Part shown: positions 1-8,083 of the stretch, in pieces
Layout of the letters: the number at the start of each line of letters is the position of its first letter
Numbering within the stretch: position 1 is the stretch's first letter
DNA from: Comamonadaceae bacterium OH2545_COT-014
GTDB taxonomy: Bacteria > Pseudomonadota > Gammaproteobacteria > Burkholderiales > Burkholderiaceae_C
Direction: 5' to 3'
Length of the DNA stretch: 64,000 nucleotides
NCBI GenBank assembly: GCA_003859965.1
Contig: RQYR01000011.1
Location: 1-64,000 of the forward strand
Program-made: the position numbers and the translations under genes
The notes under the pieces: generated by a model
Seen by the model: the letters and a program-made list of their open reading frames with translations, nothing else
What the model was told of the DNA's origin: nothing
Databases searched by the model: none

Positions 1-60
1 AATTGCTCTGGGCTGATATCGCTTGGGTATTTCGCTCTCATGCAACGAGCATAGACAAAT

Positions 61-86
61 TGGCAAAAAGATTTTGAACAGGTTCT
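61..86 (+). repeat. Right end of a dispersed terminal-inverted-repeat element
   Basis: TTTTGAACAGGTTCT at 72-86 matches the right end of the 166-bp copy at 47187-47352. With the left end that begins at 88 it forms a perfect inverted repeat (TTTTGAACAGG / CCTGTTCAAAA, 72-82 and 92-102). Two copies therefore seem to abut head to tail; most of this one lies outside or is too decayed to see. Confidence 0.55.
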
Positions 87-191
87 GAGAGCCTGTTCAA
101 AACCCTGCGCGGCAAACCGCCTGCCCCCGAAGATGAGCGCGCCGCGAGGATTTTGAGGGCAAGCGCTCCAGCCACGGCCCAGGGCTTGCAA

Positions 192-227
192 GAAAAAAGG
201 CCGTTCAGGCCGCAGATACGGCCTGAA
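192..227 (-). terminator. Rho-independent terminator-like hairpin (minus strand)
   Basis: Perfect 9-bp arms TTCAGGCCG (204-212) and CGGCCTGAA (219-227) with a 6-nt loop. An A6 run at 193-198 reads as a U tract on the minus strand. It lies beyond the cytochrome gene and inside the repeat copy. Confidence 0.5.
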
Positions 228-229
228 TA

Positions 230-247
230 GCTATATTTTCAGGAGCA
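230..247. repeat. 18-nt palindromic core GCTAT..GAGCA
   Basis: Reads GCTATATTTTCAGGAGCA, directly after the minus-strand hairpin. It is the first of the 18-nt GCTAY-N9-AGCW family and lies within the larger dispersed repeat. Confidence 0.45.
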
Positions 248-459
248 TTGCGCAGTCTGGCATGGCAAAGCCCTGCAATGAAAGCAGACCGCCCCATCCG
301 CTTTTTTGCCTGCTGCTCAGGGGTTTTGAGCAAGTTCTGTGGTTGCTGTGGATACAAAACGCCAACAGGCCAGACCCGGTCAGCCCGGTGGTCTGGCCTG
401 CGGCCCGGTGATTCAGAAGCCCATCCATTCGCAGCCATCACGCAGTCATCAAAAAACCG

Positions 460-495
460 AAAGCCCGCCACACTGAGTGCATGGCGGGCTTTTTT
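460..495. terminator. Bidirectional rho-independent terminator
   Basis: Stem AAAGCCCGCCA (460-470) pairs with TGGCGGGCTTT (482-492). A T6 run follows on the plus strand and an A-rich stretch precedes it. It is placed to end minus-strand transcription of the cytochrome gene that stops at 558. Confidence 0.75.
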
Positions 496-557
496 GTGGC
501 GCCAGCCCTGCTGCTCAGCGCCCGCAGCAGGCAGGCTTGCACAGGCAAGCCAAGCAG

Positions 558-872
558 TTACTTCACGCTCAGAATCCATTCAGCCAGTTTCTTGGCATCA
601 GCCTCGCTGACGCCCGGATTGGCCGGCATGGGCACGGCTCCCCAGGTGCCGGAGCTGCCGCGCATGATCTTTCCAGCCAGCTTGCTGGCCGCCGAGCCGT
701 CCCCCGCATACTTGGCCGCCACATCCTTGTAAGAAGGCCCCACCAGCTTTCTGGCGGCGGCATGGCACGCCATGCAGTTTTTGGCCTTGGCCAGCGCTTC
801 ATCGGCCATCACAGGCACAGAGAAACCCGCCGCAGCAGATGCAGTCAGCAAAACGAGCAGAACTTGTTTCAT
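558..872 (-). CDS. Class I c-type cytochrome (c551/c552-like)
   Basis: A small periplasmic electron carrier of 104 residues. Residues 1-23 form a Sec signal peptide ending VMA. The haem-binding CMACH motif is at 33-37, and Met82 in PMP is the likely distal iron ligand of the class I fold. The ATG at 870-872 was chosen because it begins the signal peptide and has GAGG upstream; the open frame continues upstream without family resemblance. Small cytochromes of this type usually pass electrons to terminal oxidases or denitrification enzymes, but no partner gene is adjacent, so the exact partner is unknown. It is transcribed alone and ends at the terminator at 460-495. Confidence 0.9.
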   Translation of the reverse strand: MKQVLLVLLTASAAAGFSVPVMADEALAKAKNCMACHAAARKLVGPSYKDVAAKYAGDGSAASKLAGKIMRGSSGTWGAVPMPANPGVSEADAKKLAEWILSVK

Positions 873-991
873 CGCGTCCAATACCTCATCGTGGGCAATT
901 AAGCTACATTTGTTCAACGCTATTCTAGGGTTCGGGGTTGACCGCGATTGCGCACAATCACACGAAACGACACTACGCAAGGGGGATCGAG

Positions 992-1252
992 ATGTATCTG
1001 CTGGGCCTGGGCATTCTTCTGACACTGCTCAAATACTTTGAATACGGCCCCGTCGCCCATTGGGAATGGTGGCAGGTGCTGCTGCCCTACGCAGGTGCGG
1101 TGATTTGGTGGAGCTGGGCCGACTGGTCTGGATACACCAAACGCAAGGCCATGGAGCGCGAAGACCAGCGCCGGCTGGATCGCATCAACCGCCAGCGCGA
1201 AGCCATTGGCCAGAAGCCGCGCAGCAGCGCGCCGCCGCCACGCCGCCGCTGA
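992..1252 (+). CDS. Small Trp-rich membrane protein
   Basis: An 86-residue protein with two hydrophobic segments (about 1-14 and 28-42) and seven tryptophans clustered as HWEWW and IWWSWADW. A basic, charged tail ends in a Pro/Arg-rich stretch. It matches the small Trp-rich protein family described from Burkholderiales, whose function is unknown. The ATG at 992 has a good Shine-Dalgarno (AAGGGGG) 6-7 nt upstream, whereas the longer frame from 938 does not. It diverges from the cytochrome gene across about 120 bp and ends before the terminator at 1321-1354. Confidence 0.85.
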   Translation: MYLLGLGILLTLLKYFEYGPVAHWEWWQVLLPYAGAVIWWSWADWSGYTKRKAMEREDQRRLDRINRQREAIGQKPRSSAPPPRRR

Positions 1253-1320
1253 ACAACCGGCCGCCTCACGGCTTATCAAGGCGCCGCCAAACCGGCGTGC
1301 CTGCTGACAAGGCCCGAGAA

Positions 1321-1354
1321 AAAGGGCGTCCCCGTCAAAGGGACGCCCTTTTTT
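1321..1354. terminator. Bidirectional terminator between Trp-rich gene and phaB
   Basis: AAAGGGCGTCCC pairs with GGGACGCCCTTT around a short loop, followed by T6. It lies between convergent genes and can serve both. Confidence 0.85.
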
Positions 1355-1403
1355 GCAGCGCCCCCGCCCGCTGGACACGGGGGCGCAAGCCCGCCAAGCC
1401 GGA

Positions 1404-2141
1404 TCAGCCCATGTGCAGGCCGCCGTTGCAGGAGAAGTTGGCGCCCGTGGTAAAGCCGGCATCTTCACTGGCCAGCCAGCCCACGATGGAGCCAATTTCC
1501 TCGGGCGTGCCCAAACGCTTGACGGGAATGGTGGCAATGATTTTTTCAAGCACATCCTCACGAATGGCCTTGACCATGTCCGTGCCGATGTAGCCCGGAC
1601 TAACGGTATTCACGGTCACGCCCTTGTTGGCCATTTCCTGGGCCAACGCCATGGCGAAACCATGCATGCCGGCCTTGGCGGCGGAATAGTTGGTCTGGCC
1701 CGCCTGGCCTTTTTCACCGTTGACCGAGCTGATCTGGATCACGCGGCCCCAGCCCTTTTCCACCATGTCCGGGATGACCTGCTTGGTCACGTTGAACATG
1801 CTGGTGAGGTTGGTGCTGATGACGGCGTCCCAGTCCTCGCGGGTCATTTTCAGGAACATGCGGTCGCGCGTGATGCCGGCGTTGTTGACCAGCACGTCAA
1901 TGGGGCCATGTTCGGCCTTGGCCTTGGAAAAGGCGTCCACGGTGGACTGCCAGTCGGCCACGTTGCCCACGCTGGCGTGGAAAGTGAAGCCTTTGGCTTT
2001 CTGCTCGTCCAGCCACTTCTGATAGTCGCGCGTGGGGCCGCAACCGGCGATGACCTTGAAGCCATCACGGAACAGCCGCTGGCAAATGGCGGTGCCAATA
2101 CCGCCCATGCCGCCGGTCACGTACGCAATTTTCTGACTCAT
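1404..2141 (-). CDS. phaB: Acetoacetyl-CoA reductase PhaB
   Basis: An NADPH-dependent short-chain dehydrogenase that reduces acetoacetyl-CoA to (R)-3-hydroxybutyryl-CoA, the monomer for PHA synthase. It has 245 residues, the usual family length. The cofactor loop TGGMGGIG is at 9-16, NNAG at 86-89, and the catalytic Ser139-Tyr152-Lys156 set is visible in SSVNGEKGQAGQTNYSAAK. The ATG has GAGGAG upstream. It follows phaC by 88 bp on the same strand, so the two are probably one operon. No beta-ketothiolase (phaA) is nearby, so acetoacetyl-CoA must come from a thiolase encoded elsewhere. Confidence 0.95.
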   Translation of the reverse strand: MSQKIAYVTGGMGGIGTAICQRLFRDGFKVIAGCGPTRDYQKWLDEQKAKGFTFHASVGNVADWQSTVDAFSKAKAEHGPIDVLVNNAGITRDRMFLKMTREDWDAVISTNLTSMFNVTKQVIPDMVEKGWGRVIQISSVNGEKGQAGQTNYSAAKAGMHGFAMALAQEMANKGVTVNTVSPGYIGTDMVKAIREDVLEKIIATIPVKRLGTPEEIGSIVGWLASEDAGFTTGANFSCNGGLHMG

Positions 2142-2229
2142 GCTTGTCTCCTCTGGTTATCAACTATGAAAAAAAGAGCTGCCCCGGCTTGGCGGACGGG
2201 GCCGCAGCCAATAGATTCATGAAGGCCGC

Positions 2230-4002
2230 TTACGCCTTGGCCTTGACGTAGCGGCCGGGGGCCGGTTCGATAACGGCATAGCCCGGCTCGCGGCCGTAGG
2301 CCTTGGGTGCGGCAATCTGTTTGCCGGCATGCCGTTTGAGCCAGGCCGCCCAGTCGGTCCACCAGCTGCCGGGGTGCTCGGTGGCGCCTTCGATCCAGTC
2401 ATCCACGCGGGCGGGAAACGCGCCATCCTCGCGCAGCCAGTAGCTGCGCTTTTTGGCCTCTGGCGGATTGATCACGCCGGCAATGTGGCCCGACGCGCCC
2501 ATGACAAAGCGCTTGTCGCCCGGCAGCACCTGCGTGCTGGCGTAGGCGCCGCCAATGGGCACGATGTGGTCTTCGCGCGAGCCATAGATGTAGAACGGAA
2601 TGTCCACCTGGCCCAAATCAATCTTTTCACCGCACACGGTCAGGTGGCCCGGCTTGATGAGGTTGTTTTCCAGGTAGGTGTTGCGCAGATACCAGGCATA
2701 GAACGGGCCGGGCAGGTTGGTGGAATCGCTGTTCCAGTACAGCAGGTCGAACGGCGGCGGGGTTTCGCCCTTGAGGTAGTTGCCCACCACGTAGTTCCAC
2801 ACCAGGTCATTGGGGCGCAGAAAGCTGAAAGTGCTGGCCAGATCCTGGCCCTTGAGCAGACCGCCCTGCCCCATCTGCATTTCGCGGAAGCGCACCATGC
2901 CTTCGTCGATGAACACGTCCAGCACGCCCGTATCGCTGAAATCGACGAGCGTGGTCAGTAGCGTGGCGCTGGCCACCGGGAACGGTTTCTTGCCGCGCCC
3001 CTTGGCCTTGGCATGGCGCGCGGCCAGCACGGCCAGCGCCGTGGTGAGGATGGTGCCGCCCACACAAAAGCCCAGCGCGTTGACCTGGCTGGCGCCGGTG
3101 ATGTCCTGCACGGTGTGAATGGCCCGGATGGCGGCGTGTTCGATGTAGTCGTCCCACGTCTTGTCGGCCAGCGATTCGTCCGGATTGCGCCAGCTCACAA
3201 CGAAAGTGCGGTGCCCCTGCGCCACCGCGTGGCGGATGAAGGAGTTGGCAGGCTGCAAGTCCAGGATGTAGAACTTGTTGATGCACGGCGGCACCAGCAG
3301 GAAGGGCTTTTCATGCACCTTGGCCGTCAGCGGCTTGTATTCGATGAGCTGGAACAGCTCGTTTTCGAACACCACCGCGCCCTCGGTGGTGGCCACGTTC
3401 TTGCCCACTTCGAACAAGCTCTCGTCGGTCATGGACACATGGCCCTGGCGCATGTCGTGCAGCATGTTGGCCATGCCTTTGGCCAGGCTTTCGCCCTGCG
3501 TTTCAATGGCTTTTTGCTGCGCCTCGGCATTGAAGGCCAGGAAGTTGCTGGGCGCGGCGGCAGCCATCCACTGCTCCACGGCAAAGCGCAGACGCGCGCG
3601 GGTCTTGGCGTCGCCTTCGGCAGCATCGGCCATGGCCATCATGGTGCGGGCGTTGAGCAAGTACACCGCGGCGGTGTAGGCGGCCAGCGGGTTGTGCGCC
3701 CAGGCATCGCCCTTGAAACGGCGGTCTTTCAGGGTGGGCGTGGTTTTCAGGCTCTCGTTCCAGAGCGCCGCCGCTTCCTTGAGATAGTTTTCCTGCAACG
3801 CCCGCAACTTCTCTGGCGCAAAGTGCAGCGTGGGCAATTCAGCCGGCTGGCCTGCGCCCTGAAAGGCTTCGAACATCTTGCTCCAGCCTTCGGCAAGCCC
3901 CTGGGGAAACGGCGGGGGCTGGAACGGCTGGAACATTTGCGAAAACATTTCCGCACTGCCGGGCCAGAACCACGCGGCGGGGTTGGGCTGTTGCGGCTTC
4001 AT
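2230..4002 (-). CDS. phaC: Class I polyhydroxyalkanoate synthase PhaC
   Basis: Polymerises (R)-3-hydroxyacyl-CoA into PHA on the granule surface. The 590 residues comprise an N-terminal domain (about 1-200) and an alpha/beta-hydrolase catalytic domain. The lipase-like box GFCVGG gives the nucleophile Cys313, with Asp478 (EDHIVP) and His506 (GASGHIAG) completing the triad; their spacing matches the Cupriavidus necator enzyme. The ATG at 4000-4002 was preferred over an in-frame start at 4119 because AAGGAG lies just upstream and homologues start here. The palindrome ATTGGCCAAT at 4017-4026 overlaps the region just upstream of the ribosome-binding site, and GGCCAATAT recurs at 4096-4104. These could be regulatory, but no regulator gene is adjacent. 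Confidence 0.95.
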   Translation of the reverse strand: MKPQQPNPAAWFWPGSAEMFSQMFQPFQPPPFPQGLAEGWSKMFEAFQGAGQPAELPTLHFAPEKLRALQENYLKEAAALWNESLKTTPTLKDRRFKGDAWAHNPLAAYTAAVYLLNARTMMAMADAAEGDAKTRARLRFAVEQWMAAAAPSNFLAFNAEAQQKAIETQGESLAKGMANMLHDMRQGHVSMTDESLFEVGKNVATTEGAVVFENELFQLIEYKPLTAKVHEKPFLLVPPCINKFYILDLQPANSFIRHAVAQGHRTFVVSWRNPDESLADKTWDDYIEHAAIRAIHTVQDITGASQVNALGFCVGGTILTTALAVLAARHAKAKGRGKKPFPVASATLLTTLVDFSDTGVLDVFIDEGMVRFREMQMGQGGLLKGQDLASTFSFLRPNDLVWNYVVGNYLKGETPPPFDLLYWNSDSTNLPGPFYAWYLRNTYLENNLIKPGHLTVCGEKIDLGQVDIPFYIYGSREDHIVPIGGAYASTQVLPGDKRFVMGASGHIAGVINPPEAKKRSYWLREDGAFPARVDDWIEGATEHPGSWWTDWAAWLKRHAGKQIAAPKAYGREPGYAVIEPAPGRYVKAKA

Positions 4003-4174
4003 GGGGTCTCCTTGCATTGGCCAATATCTTTGGTGTTGTTGAAATCTGCGCTCAGCCGTCATCATGACACCGGCACATGACGCGACGCTGACCCCGGCCA
4101 ATATACGCTGCTCTTCCACGGCCGAGGGAGAGGAAAAACGCTTGCCCGCGCCCTGCCCGCGCGGCCACGGGTGG

Positions 4175-5038
4175 TCAGTCCAGCCACACGCAGGCCGCCA
4201 TGCGGCCGCTGGCGCCCAGGGCGCGCTGGTCGCGCCGGTAGGAATGAAAACGCCCGGCTTGCGTCACGGTGCACCAGCGCGCGCTGCCGTCATTGCCAAA
4301 AACCTGGCGGATGCCCAGCGCAGCCAGCCGCCGCCGCGCCAGGGCAGGCAGGTTGCCCAGAAACTTGCCGCCGCCCACGGGCGTGAAGCAAGCGGCCGCC
4401 CCGGCATCAGGAGCCACGAAGGCCGCACGCACTTCCGGCCCCACTTCAAACGCCTGGGGGCCAATGCACGGTCCCAGCCAGGCCACGATCTCGTTTGCTT
4501 CAACATTCGCTTCAATATTGATAGCTGAATTCGATCGCTCCTTCTGCCTCAAGCCCCAAAAATGCTGCACAAGCTGCTCCAGCACGCCTTGCCCAGCCGG
4601 GTCACCTGCAAGGCCGCGCCAGCCTGCGTGGGCCGCTGCCACGGCGCGGCCCTGGGCATCAGCCAGCAGCACGGGCAGGCAGTCGGCCACCATGACGGTG
4701 CAGGCCACGCGGCGGCAAGTGGTGAAGGCGGCATCGGCCTCCACGCCATCAGGCGTGTCGGGCTCCAGAGCCGCCACATGCCAGCCATGCACCTGCCGCA
4801 AAAAGACAGGGCGGGCGCCCAGCACCCGGTGCAAGGCGGCGCGGTGTGCGGCCACGGCTTCAGGGCGGTCGCCCACATGGTCGCCCAGATTGAAGCCGCC
4901 CCAGCCGCCGGCGGAAGGCGCCGTGCCCGGCGGGCAGGCACGCGTGGTGAAGACGGCGCGCACGCCGGGCGGCGCGGGCCAGTCGGGCGCCAGCCAGTCG
5001 TCTTGCCAATCGTCAGGGCAATGGGAGCGCACGCTCAC
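4175..5038 (-). CDS. pgeF: PgeF/YfiH family multicopper-type (laccase-domain) protein
   Basis: Belongs to the YfiH/LACC1 family, whose bacterial members act on purine nucleosides and have been linked to peptidoglycan editing. The metal-site residues are His84 (RQVHGWH), Cys120 (VADCLPVL) and His137 (AHAGWRG), with the conserved GPCIGP near 189-194. The protein has 287 residues, longer than usual because of a lower-GC loop at about 161-183 that contains Ala-Ile-Asn-Ile-Glu-Ala, encoded by a repeat core. The start is GTG at 5036-5038 and overlaps the maiA stop in the sequence GTGA, which suggests translational coupling. The functional assignment rests on family only. Confidence 0.88.
   Translation of the reverse strand: MSVRSHCPDDWQDDWLAPDWPAPPGVRAVFTTRACPPGTAPSAGGWGGFNLGDHVGDRPEAVAAHRAALHRVLGARPVFLRQVHGWHVAALEPDTPDGVEADAAFTTCRRVACTVMVADCLPVLLADAQGRAVAAAHAGWRGLAGDPAGQGVLEQLVQHFWGLRQKERSNSAINIEANVEANEIVAWLGPCIGPQAFEVGPEVRAAFVAPDAGAAACFTPVGGGKFLGNLPALARRRLAALGIRQVFGNDGSARWCTVTQAGRFHSYRRDQRALGASGRMAACVWLD
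4508..4525 (-). repeat. 18-nt palindromic core inside pgeF
   Basis: On the coding strand it reads GCTATCAATATTGAAGCG and encodes AINIEA. The surrounding roughly 60 bp is visibly AT-richer than the rest of the gene and encodes a poorly conserved loop, consistent with in-frame acquisition. Confidence 0.6.
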
Positions 5039-5673
5039 GGCTCGAAGTCAGGGCAGGCCGAGGGCTGCGCCTGCTGAAAGGCGGGCAGCTGCATGCAGGC
5101 GTCGAACACGGCCAGGGTGCGCGGCAGGGCGGAAAGGTCGCAGCCGAACCGGCGGGCATTGAAGATTTGCGGTACCAGCAGGCAATCCGCCAGGGTGGGC
5201 GTATGGCCGTGGCTGTAGGTGGCAGGGGCTTGTTGCAGGTGGCGCTCGTAAGCCTGCAGGCCCAGGCCAACCCAGTGCCTGTACCAGGCGTTCTTGGCCT
5301 CGTCATCCACTTTCAGGCTGCGCACCAGATACTTCAGCACGCGCAGGTTGTTCAGCGGGTGGGTGTCGCACGCGATGAGTTGCGCCAGCGCCCGCACGCG
5401 CGCACGGCCCACGGCGTCAGACGGCAGCAGGGGCGGCGCGGGGTGGGTTTCATCCAGATATTCGATGATGGCCATGGACTGCGTGAGGCGCTGGCCGTCA
5501 TCAAGCTCCAGCACAGGCACCAGCCGCTCCAGCGCCAGGGCATCCAGGCCAGGCTGCAAATGTTCGCCACGCGCCAGGTGCAAGGGCAGGTAGTCATACG
5601 GCAAACCCTTGAGCGCCAGCGCAATGCGCACGCGGAACGAGGCTGAGGAACGGGCATGGTTGTAGAGCTTCAT
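5035..5673 (-). CDS. maiA: Maleylacetoacetate isomerase (zeta-class GST)
   Basis: A 212-residue glutathione transferase of the zeta type, which isomerises maleylacetoacetate to fumarylacetoacetate in tyrosine/homogentisate breakdown, or maleylpyruvate in the gentisate route. The N-terminal signature here is RSSASFRVRIAL, where most zeta enzymes have SSCSxRVRIAL. The catalytic serines are kept while the active-site cysteine is alanine. The thioredoxin-like domain spans about 1-85 and the helical domain follows. The ATG at 5671-5673 starts directly with the family N-terminus. It overlaps pgeF by 4 bp. No homogentisate genes are adjacent, so the pathway role is inferred. Confidence 0.87.
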   Translation of the reverse strand: MKLYNHARSSASFRVRIALALKGLPYDYLPLHLARGEHLQPGLDALALERLVPVLELDDGQRLTQSMAIIEYLDETHPAPPLLPSDAVGRARVRALAQLIACDTHPLNNLRVLKYLVRSLKVDDEAKNAWYRHWVGLGLQAYERHLQQAPATYSHGHTPTLADCLLVPQIFNARRFGCDLSALPRTLAVFDACMQLPAFQQAQPSACPDFEP

Positions 5674-5790
5674 GCCGTCAAGAATAACGGCCCGCCGGGC
5701 GAAAGCGCACAAAAAAAGACGCCGCCGCTTCTTGCCTGGAAGCGGCGGCTGCAAGGCCTGCGAAAAAACAGGCCCGCCTCTTTCGCCCTT

Positions 5791-6546
5791 TCAGCGAACA
5801 GGCGTGCCCACAGGGGTGTTGTAGGGCGCTGGCGGAGCCACTGGAGCCGCCGGGGCGGGAGCGGGTGCAACAGGAGCCGCGGCAGGCGCCTGCTGCGCGC
5901 GTTCGGCCAGGAAGATTTCCACCCGGCGGTTCTGCGCGCGCCCTTCGGCGGTGGCGTTGCTGGCCACGGGCTCGCGCGGGCCGCGCCCTTCCGTGCGGAT
6001 GCGGCGCGAATCCACGCCGCGTGACACAAGGTAGTCACGCACGCTGTTGGCGCGCGCCTCAGACAGCGGGTTGTTGATCTGGTCGTTGCCAGTGCTGTCG
6101 GTGTGGCCGACGATGAACACCTCAATGCCCGGCTGCTGCCCCAGGCCAGAGGCAAACTGGTCAAGCACGGGGCGCAGGCCCGCGTTCAGGTCCGCACGGC
6201 CCGTGGCAAAGGAGATGTCGCTGGGCACGTTCAGCTTGAGCTGGTTGTCGGGCGTCTGGGTCACCTGCACGCCCGTGCCAGCGGTGGCGCGCTCCATCTC
6301 GATGCGCTTGTTCTCCATGTAGCGCGACCAGGCATAGCCGCCCAGCGCTCCCACGCCCGCGCCAATGGCAGCCCCCTTGCCATCGCCAATCATGCCGCCG
6401 GCCACAGCGCCCACGCCTGCGCCAATGGCGGTGTGCCGCTGCGTGTCGCTCATATTGGCGCACCCGCCCAGCAGCAGTGCGCCGCACACGGCAGCCAGCG
6501 TGGCGTGGCGTGCGGAGAAAAGGGAACGGCGGTGAATCGTGTGCAT
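5791..6546 (-). CDS. OmpA-family outer-membrane lipoprotein with glycine zipper
   Basis: A 251-residue envelope protein. It has a lipoprotein signal peptide with lipobox LLGGC (Cys29), a glycine-zipper segment (about 40-70, repeated IGAGVGA blocks), and an OmpA-C peptidoglycan-binding domain (about 110-220) containing VGHTDSTG and the Arg-rich end NRRVEIFL. An Ala/Pro-rich tail follows. It probably tethers the outer membrane to peptidoglycan, like other Pal/YiaD-type lipoproteins. The ATG at 6544-6546 has AAGGAG 8 nt upstream. It is divergent from the Nudix gene across 190 bp. Confidence 0.9.
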   Translation of the reverse strand: MHTIHRRSLFSARHATLAAVCGALLLGGCANMSDTQRHTAIGAGVGAVAGGMIGDGKGAAIGAGVGALGGYAWSRYMENKRIEMERATAGTGVQVTQTPDNQLKLNVPSDISFATGRADLNAGLRPVLDQFASGLGQQPGIEVFIVGHTDSTGNDQINNPLSEARANSVRDYLVSRGVDSRRIRTEGRGPREPVASNATAEGRAQNRRVEIFLAERAQQAPAAAPVAPAPAPAAPVAPPAPYNTPVGTPVR

Positions 6547-6736
6547 GACAAAGCTCCTTGCTAGCAGGCCAGACAGGCCAATCGGTGGCGAAAGGCGCCG
6601 CCATGCACAAAAAGGACTGAGGCACGGCGGCAAGCGCCGCCTTATTTGACGCCGCCCGCCCACCCTGCCCTGTAGGACGATGCCCTGAAGCGCCCGCGCC
6701 GGCCGCCACGGCGCAGCCACTAAACTGGCACGCTCT

Positions 6737-7285
6737 ATGCAGCCTCACGCCATCAAGCATTGCCGCCAATGTGGCGCCTTGGTCGAATACCGTGTGCCCG
6801 ACGACGGCGACACGCGCCCGCGCGCCATTTGCCCCGCCTGCGGCACCATTCACTACCAGAACCCGCTGATAGTGGTGGGCACGGTGCCGCATGACGGCCA
6901 GCGCGTGCTGCTGTGCAAGCGCAACATCGAGCCGCGCCGGGGCAAGTGGACCCTGCCTGCCGGCTTCATGGAGCTGGGCGAAACCATGCGTGAGGGCGCC
7001 GCCCGCGAAACCGCCGAAGAAGCCGGCGCGCCAGTGGAAATGGGCGCCCTGTTCAGCACCCTGAGCGTGCCGCGCGTGGGGCAGGTGCATGTGTTCTACC
7101 TGGCACGGCTGACGAGCGCGGACTTCTCCGGCTTCGGCCACGAAACCCAGGAAGTGCGCCTGTTCACCGAAGCCGACGTGCCGTGGGACGACATTGCCTT
7201 TGCCACCGTGCGCGAAACGCTGCGGCGCTTTTTCGCGGACTGCCGGCAAAACGCCTTTGGCGTGCACGAAGCCGACATCCACTGA
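6737..7285 (+). CDS. Zinc-ribbon Nudix hydrolase
   Basis: A 182-residue protein. Its N-terminal zinc ribbon has Cys9, Cys12, Cys32 and Cys35, followed by a Nudix domain with the full box starting at Gly76 (GFMELGETMREGAARETAEE, then AGA). This two-part layout resembles NudC-related and ADP-ribose/NADH pyrophosphatase-like enzymes, which hydrolyse nucleoside diphosphates linked to another group. The exact substrate cannot be read from the sequence. It lies 24 bp upstream of aat on the same strand, so it may be co-transcribed with aat and bpt. Confidence 0.88.
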   Translation: MQPHAIKHCRQCGALVEYRVPDDGDTRPRAICPACGTIHYQNPLIVVGTVPHDGQRVLLCKRNIEPRRGKWTLPAGFMELGETMREGAARETAEEAGAPVEMGALFSTLSVPRVGQVHVFYLARLTSADFSGFGHETQEVRLFTEADVPWDDIAFATVRETLRRFFADCRQNAFGVHEADIH

Positions 7286-7309
7286 ACCCCGGGCGGGAAA
7301 CACTGCATC

Positions 7310-8083
7310 ATGCCCCACACGCCCCCGCTCGCCATCCTGCGCCCGGGCGACCCTTTTCCGCCGCTCACACAGGCCTGGCCCGCCCACTCCCCGGCCCCTG
7401 GCCTGCTGGCCGCGGGCGGCGCGCTGGACACGGCCACGCTGCGCGCGGCCTACGCCGCCACCGTGTTCCCCTGGTTCAGCCCCGGCGAGCCGGTGCTGTG
7501 GTGGAGCCCGGACCCGCGCATGGTGCTGGCGGTGGAGCGCTTTCGCCTGCATCGTTCGCTGCGCCGCACGCTGGAGCAGTTCCGCGCCGCGCCGGGCTGC
7601 CACATCCGCTTCAACAGTGCCTTTGGCGCCGTCATCCGCGCCTGCGCGGACATGCCGCGCCCCGGCCAGTCCGGCACCTGGATCGGCCCCGGCATGGTCG
7701 CCGCCTACGAGGCGCTGCACGCCGCCGGCCACGCGCACAGCGTGGAAACCTGGGTACACGGTGAACTGGTCGCCGGGCTGTACGCCGTCTCCATCGGCCA
7801 GGCGGTCTTCGGCGAATCCATGTTCACCCGCGTCAGCAATGGCTCCAAGATTGCCCTGGCGGCGCTGGTCGCGTTCTGCCGCGTGCATGGCCTGCCGCTC
7901 ATCGACTGCCAGCAAAACACCGCCCATCTGGCCTCGCTGGGCGCCGCCGAAATGCCCCGCGCCGACTTCGCCGCGCACGTGGCCCGCCTGAGCGCCGCCC
8001 CAGCCCCGCAGTGGCAGTTCGACCCCGTATACTGGGACGCACTCGCCCTCCGTCCCGCCTCCAGCTCCCCGCCCGGCCCGTGA
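7310..8083 (+). CDS. aat: Leucyl/phenylalanyl-tRNA--protein transferase
   Basis: Adds Leu or Phe from aminoacyl-tRNA to proteins with N-terminal Lys or Arg, creating a primary N-degron for ClpS/ClpAP. The 257 residues contain the family blocks [19 protein letters not shown] (about 49-67) and [16 protein letters not shown] (about 169-184). The stop codon overlaps the GTG start of bpt (GTGA, 8080-8083). No clpS or clpA is in the window. Confidence 0.95.
   Translation: MPHTPPLAILRPGDPFPPLTQAWPAHSPAPGLLAAGGALDTATLRAAYAATVFPWFSPGEPVLWWSPDPRMVLAVERFRLHRSLRRTLEQFRAAPGCHIRFNSAFGAVIRACADMPRPGQSGTWIGPGMVAAYEALHAAGHAHSVETWVHGELVAGLYAVSIGQAVFGESMFTRVSNGSKIALAALVAFCRVHGLPLIDCQQNTAHLASLGAAEMPRADFAAHVARLSAAPAPQWQFDPVYWDALALRPASSSPPGP

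Larger units (their letters stand above)
88..339 (+). repeat. Dispersed terminal-inverted-repeat element, diverged copy
   Basis: It begins AGAGCCTGTTCAAAA and ends TTTTGAGCAAGTTCT, the same ends as the copies near 20335, 39999, 47187 and 50106. The interior is longer than in the 47 kb copy and carries a terminator hairpin and an 18-nt palindrome core. No coding capacity is evident, so if mobile it would be non-autonomous. Confidence 0.5.
1..557. other. Gene-free, repeat-rich start of window
   Basis: No reading frame on either strand here resembles a known protein, and the open frames have no convincing start signals. The stretch holds dispersed-repeat material (61-86 and 88-339), a minus-strand terminator-like hairpin (192-227), a hairpin with perfect 9-bp arms at 368-398 (GGCCAGACC / GGTCTGGCC), and a bidirectional terminator (460-495) just past the cytochrome gene. 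Confidence 0.6.

Noticed and set aside
205-610. Possible small genes on both strands at the window start
   Set aside because: Frames overlap hairpins and repeat ends, lack start signals and look unlike any protein.
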